From: Candidatus Tidjanibacter gallistercoris
Lineage (GTDB): Bacteria; Bacteroidota; Bacteroidia; Bacteroidales; Rikenellaceae
Direction of reading: 5' to 3'
Length of the DNA stretch: 63,459 nt
Assembly: GCA_019114205.1 (NCBI GenBank)
Contig: DXFY01000023.1
Location: forward strand, 1 to 63,459
How positions within the stretch are numbered: position 1 is the stretch's first letter; each line of letters opens with the position of its first letter. Under the pieces are notes generated by a model. It was not told the origin of the DNA, made no database searches, and saw only the letters and a program-made list of their open reading frames with translations. This document shows, piece after piece, positions 59,880-63,459 of this stretch. The translations under genes were made by a program, and so were the position numbers.

Positions 59880-62546
59880 TCAAGAATGTTGCATCTCTTT
59901 CAGCCTTTCCAACAATTCATTAACGGTAATCGCTCCATCCATTCGTTTTTTGTCGAAAACCATGAAATAACGGTAACCATTTCCGGCTTTACCGGCCCAT
60001 GCCGCTCCCAGCTCGATTTTGTTTCGGCTGTCGGAATTGTCCCGGTCGTCGCCCTTGGTTTCCAAAAGAATCGTTATTCCGTTGTCGAGCCAAACGATAA
60101 AGTCCGGATAGTGATTGATAAATCCGTTGATGCAAAAGCCCGTTTGACGCCGGTCGGAATTCCGATGCCAGAACGATACGTTTTCAAGGTTGGCCACCGC
60201 GTTGATAACCCGGTATTCAAAATCATTCATATCGCCCTCTTCCGCATACAATCCTTTTACCCATCCCGTCGAAGTCGATTGCAAAGTCATGGTTTCGGGT
60301 AACTTATAGCGAGCTTCGCATTTGATTTGCCCCGTATCGAGCCACCGGTGGAAAACATCTTTCTGGTGTTTGCACAACAGTGTTTCTATCTTGCTGCGTA
60401 TGGCTGCTGTGGTTTGCAACTCGAACGTATATAAATCGGCAATTTGTTCCGTGTCGAAATCCTTAATTACATCTTTGATATAGCGAATGATTTGCGGTTC
60501 GGCAATTTCGTCGAAATGAATATTCCGGGCTATCTTCTCCGCCAGCTGTTCCTTTTTAGCCTCGGACGGCAAGGCGGCGAAATGTTCCCTGATAACAGCC
60601 AACTGTTTTGACGACAGGTTGAAACGGGCAGGACGGTATTCCTCCTCTCCGACTTTCTCCAAATCGACCCGCACGGCTTCGACATCCGCCCGCGTGAAAT
60701 CGATATTGCGGTCTTGTTTTCCCAAATCGAATCCTTCGGTCAGCATCGCTTTATTCAACGGAATATACGCCCCCTCCGGTGCAAATATCGAGCCTTGATT
60801 CACACGCCTGACGAATACCGGCAAAACGATATCCTTTGCCCGCTCCTTGTAAATATCATTTATTCTGTAACACGTCATCGCATCTTTCACTTCGTCGGGA
60901 ATCCCGTCGTTCTGGTCAGCAGCAGCTTCCAGCTGACGGTTATAATTTTCATTTTCCTGCTGTGCAAAAGCCTCCAACTCGGTCGTTGCTTCCTGTGCTT
61001 CCGACCGTTCGACGGCCTCCTTGATAACTTGCGCGTTTATTTCGTTCGTGATGTTTTCTTCCGGAATCGAAACGTTTTGCGATGTTCCGGATTCAGGTTC
61101 TTCGGCATCGGCGAAAAGCCCGAATTCCGGTTGCAGGGCTGCCGGTGCGGTCGGTTCTTCCACCGATGCAGCATCCGCTACGCGATAATCTTTCTTACTG
61201 AATCCCGCCCGGTTCAATCCGGCAATAATATTTTCAATCGTATCCCGGAAATTGGCGGACGAGGTAAAAACATAGGAGAGATTCAACAGTTCTTCCTCAT
61301 GTCTGGTCGCATAGGGCAAGCGCAATATACGGCCAAGAATCTGCTCGACATCCACGCGCGAGGACTTATTGGCCAACGAAGCCAGAATATAGGCGAAAGG
61401 ACAGTCCCATCCTTCCTTCAGCGCATTGACCGTAATGATATAACGCACCGGGCAGTCGCGCGCCATCAAGTCGGTATTTTTGATTTCGTCCTTGCCCGCC
61501 GTCTTGATTTTAATCTGCTCTTCGGGAATCCCGATGCTTGCCAACTTCGCCTTGATTTTATCGAATGTAATGTTGTCGTCATCGGTTCTCGGTTGCGCCT
61601 GAAACAGTACAATCGGACGTATATAGCGCCCGCCTCCCGCTTCCTGCCTTTCGGCTTTCACCTCCAGACTGCGCTGCAACTGCATGGCACTCGCTATAAC
61701 GTCGTTCGTCGAACGATGGTTATAGACGATGACGGGCAGTTTCACCATATTCGCCCGTTTGAGTTTGATTGCATCGACGAAACTGATGATGTTGCTTTTG
61801 CTGCGCGGTGTGGCTGTCAGGTCGAGAATGAAGCACGGGTTGATTGACTTGAGCATATCCACGCGGAGATTCGCCTCGAAGTTATGGCTTTCGTCGATGA
61901 TGACCACCGGATTCAAATACGACAATACCTGGATAAAGCCCGTTTCATCGGCACCGCCTATCCTTTTGGTCATGCCGTCGTACAACTGCGGGTATTCGGT
62001 CAGGCTTCCATTCTCCCGATAGACACGCCGCCCGTCCTTGTTGTTCGCTGCGAAAGACTGTACGCTCAGTACGAAAATCGTCAGTTGCTCGCGGATTTCG
62101 GTCGGACTGATTCCCCGTCCGCAAAGTGCTGCCTCCTTGTCCACGACCTGCACCGCATTGCCGAAATGACTGTCGATTTTCTGCCGATAGGGATGGGAAG
62201 AGTCGTTCAGGTTCTTGTAGGTCTGTTTCAGAATTGTATCCGACGGTACGAACCAGGCCACCACCTGCGGTTTCCCGGCCGGCATGCGGTTGAATATCGT
62301 ACGCAGGGCATTGCAGGCAATGAAGGTTTTCCCGCCAGCCGTCGGGACCTTGACCGTCACATGCGGAACACCGGTTATGCTGTTGTCGTATGGATGCAAA
62401 TAGGTATGCTCCAACGATGCCGGCGATATGCCTTTCCTACCCCAAAAATTATTGAACGCCGTATCCAGACGCCCGTCTTGTTCCAGTTGTTCCAAAAACT
62501 GTCGGAGGTCGCCGATAACTTCCCGTTGATATTGTTTGAGTTCCAT
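59880..62546 (-). CDS. Type III restriction endonuclease, Res subunit
   Basis: 888 residues. A superfamily 2 helicase core: Walker A-like VPTAGGKTF (about 67), DESH as motif II (about 225), LTATPRSKS as motif III, and the motif VI region QILGRILRLPYA (about 435). The C-terminal part contains a PD-(D/E)xK-like segment (YPDFIVWLDNGITILLETKG) typical of the Res nuclease domain. With the Mod subunit it cuts DNA at a distance from unmodified sites after ATP-driven communication. It is 3 bp after mod. Its composition is AT-richer than the host genes, which suggests transfer. Confidence 0.92.
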   Translation of the reverse strand: MELKQYQREVIGDLRQFLEQLEQDGRLDTAFNNFWGRKGISPASLEHTYLHPYDNSITGVPHVTVKVPTAGGKTFIACNALRTIFNRMPAGKPQVVAWFVPSDTILKQTYKNLNDSSHPYRQKIDSHFGNAVQVVDKEAALCGRGISPTEIREQLTIFVLSVQSFAANNKDGRRVYRENGSLTEYPQLYDGMTKRIGGADETGFIQVLSYLNPVVIIDESHNFEANLRVDMLKSINPCFILDLTATPRSKSNIISFVDAIKLKRANMVKLPVIVYNHRSTNDVIASAMQLQRSLEVKAERQEAGGGRYIRPIVLFQAQPRTDDDNITFDKIKAKLASIGIPEEQIKIKTAGKDEIKNTDLMARDCPVRYIITVNALKEGWDCPFAYILASLANKSSRVDVEQILGRILRLPYATRHEEELLNLSYVFTSSANFRDTIENIIAGLNRAGFSKKDYRVADAASVEEPTAPAALQPEFGLFADAEEPESGTSQNVSIPEENITNEINAQVIKEAVERSEAQEATTELEAFAQQENENYNRQLEAAADQNDGIPDEVKDAMTCYRINDIYKERAKDIVLPVFVRRVNQGSIFAPEGAYIPLNKAMLTEGFDLGKQDRNIDFTRADVEAVRVDLEKVGEEEYRPARFNLSSKQLAVIREHFAALPSEAKKEQLAEKIARNIHFDEIAEPQIIRYIKDVIKDFDTEQIADLYTFELQTTAAIRSKIETLLCKHQKDVFHRWLDTGQIKCEARYKLPETMTLQSTSTGWVKGLYAEEGDMNDFEYRVINAVANLENVSFWHRNSDRRQTGFCINGFINHYPDFIVWLDNGITILLETKGDDRDNSDSRNKIELGAAWAGKAGNGYRYFMVFDKKRMDGAITVNELLERLKEMQHS

Positions 62547-62549
62547 AGT

Positions 62550-63459
62550 CTAAAATCGTTTGATGTCGCGGGGAATTTTCTTGAACACGATATTCTTCGC
62601 CGCCATATCCTCTTCCGACAGCGTGCAGACGTCCGCATAAATAACGTACTGTTCGGCCGGTTCCGTCACGATATGCAACGTATCTACTCCGAGCGTCGTC
62701 AGACAATCCTGCTCGTAATAAAAATAGTAACCGGTATCGTTGCTGGTATCCAACAGGTATTTCGCCGATTCAGTGCGCTCCCGCTCCAAATGCCGCTTGG
62801 TCTCCGTGTAGTAAATATATTCGCGAATCTTCTCCTCGCCGATGTTTTCGTTGAGGTTTTTCTCCTTGTCGAACATCGGTTCGCCCAGTTCGTAATAATC
62901 GAATGCACCACCCGTGCCGGCAACGGCAGCCGCCCCCTCGCCGTAACCTTTCATTACCCGGCGCACCCGTTCGGCCGTAATGCTTTCGGCATAATCCTCC
63001 ATTTCCACAAGGATGAACTTGCGGTTGCCGCCGTCTTTTTCGTTCAGCTTCAGCACCGCATGTGCCGTCGTCCCCGAACCGGCAAAGGAATCGAGAATAA
63101 TCGCGGTTTTCGAGTTATAACAAACCATATTCGACAAATATGATATTAAACTCTCCGGTTTAGAATATTGAAATATCTCATTTACCGAACTGTTAAATAT
63201 CAATTGCAAATCTGCTGAGGCATCTTCATTCGTTCCAACGCCATTCGTCTCATTGATTAAAGTCGATGGAGTTTTAATTTTTTCATCTTGATTGTACCGA
63301 AGAACATTAAAACCATATCTACTCGACAAAGATATTCTTGAGCCGTTCGCTATTTCTTTATCCAAAAACTCCTGTATCCATACAAAACGCCCCTTGACCG
63401 TCAGCTTTGAAACGACAAAACCATCTTTCACTTCAAAAGGATTCAAAAAATCAATACCA
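62550..63459 (-). CDS. Type III DNA methyltransferase, Mod subunit (C-terminal part, cut by window end)
   Basis: About 303 residues are visible; the frame continues past the right edge. The SAM-binding motif I is seen as DSFAGSGTTAHAV, in the C-terminal position expected of the beta-class N6-adenine methyltransferases of type III systems. The catalytic DPPY and most of the target-recognition domain lie outside. The first about 110 visible residues are encoded by clearly AT-richer DNA and probably belong to the variable recognition domain. Confidence 0.9.
   Translation of the reverse strand, partial: GIDFLNPFEVKDGFVVSKLTVKGRFVWIQEFLDKEIANGSRISLSSRYGFNVLRYNQDEKIKTPSTLINETNGVGTNEDASADLQLIFNSSVNEIFQYSKPESLISYLSNMVCYNSKTAIILDSFAGSGTTAHAVLKLNEKDGGNRKFILVEMEDYAESITAERVRRVMKGYGEGAAAVAGTGGAFDYYELGEPMFDKEKNLNENIGEEKIREYIYYTETKRHLERERTESAKYLLDTSNDTGYYFYYEQDCLTTLGVDTLHIVTEPAEQYVIYADVCTLSEEDMAAKNIVFKKIPRDIKRF

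Overview
The window looks like chromosome of a GC-rich member of the Bacteroidales, most likely Rikenellaceae/Alistipes. This is inferred from Bacteroidota-type promoters (TTTG, about 19-20 nt, TAnnTTTG) before many genes, families largely restricted to the phylum (DUF4954, two-gene tyrosine integrases, T9SS-like C-terminal domains), futalosine-pathway menaquinone genes, paired [FeFe] hydrogenases and a high-GC host background judged by eye.

Layout. 1-3030 is the visibly AT-richer end of an integrative element: two small helix-turn-helix genes and two overlapping tyrosine recombinases; the host junction lies somewhere in 3030-3370. 3433-8196 holds an ABC exporter, an S24/S26-like peptidase, a PqqD-like peptide-binding protein, a membrane-anchored unknown and an HPr-kinase-like protein, a combination that recalls RiPP maturation although no precursor or core modifying enzyme is visible. 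Then rplY-pth (minus strand) and tRNA-Leu(GAG). 10432-15313 is a compact operon: thioredoxin-like 2Fe-2S protein, PAS-containing sensory-type [FeFe] hydrogenase, SpoIIE-like phosphatase, a second 2Fe-2S protein and a group-B-like [FeFe] hydrogenase. 15480-18446 carries a copper P-type ATPase whose N-terminal metal-binding domain is in another frame, joined across an A10 tract, and an AraC regulator with its own CxxC metal-binding-like domain. A MATE transporter and an OsmC protein follow.

20789-35013 is an array of five paralogous secreted subtilases (S8), all on the minus strand, each with lipoprotein signal, conserved propeptide, catalytic domain, Ig-like domains and a Por-secretion-like tail. 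Between the fourth and fifth lies a small gene that encodes only the propeptide with a signal peptide. 35455-43021 has mqnD and mqnB, the RNase P RNA, queA, a YgiQ radical-SAM protein and dnaB. 43102-50050 is a plus-strand run: YifB/ComM, ComEC, a THUMP-like methyltransferase, YihY, a DUF2520 protein and KdsC. 50315-54318 (minus) has a PAP2-like protein, rpoN and asnS. 54566-58562 has DUF4954, a truncated GH2-like protein lacking the catalytic Glu, and rlmH. The end (minus) has a DUF898 membrane protein and a type III restriction-modification system cut by the window edge.

Most notable: (1) the copA slippery site, which could yield both a copper chaperone and the full pump; (2) the subtilase array with an orphan propeptide; (3) the sensory hydrogenase-phosphatase operon; (4) a dispersed ~84-bp repeat that carries a complete promoter and sits upstream of three unrelated genes; (5) the PqqD/peptidase/kinase/exporter cluster.
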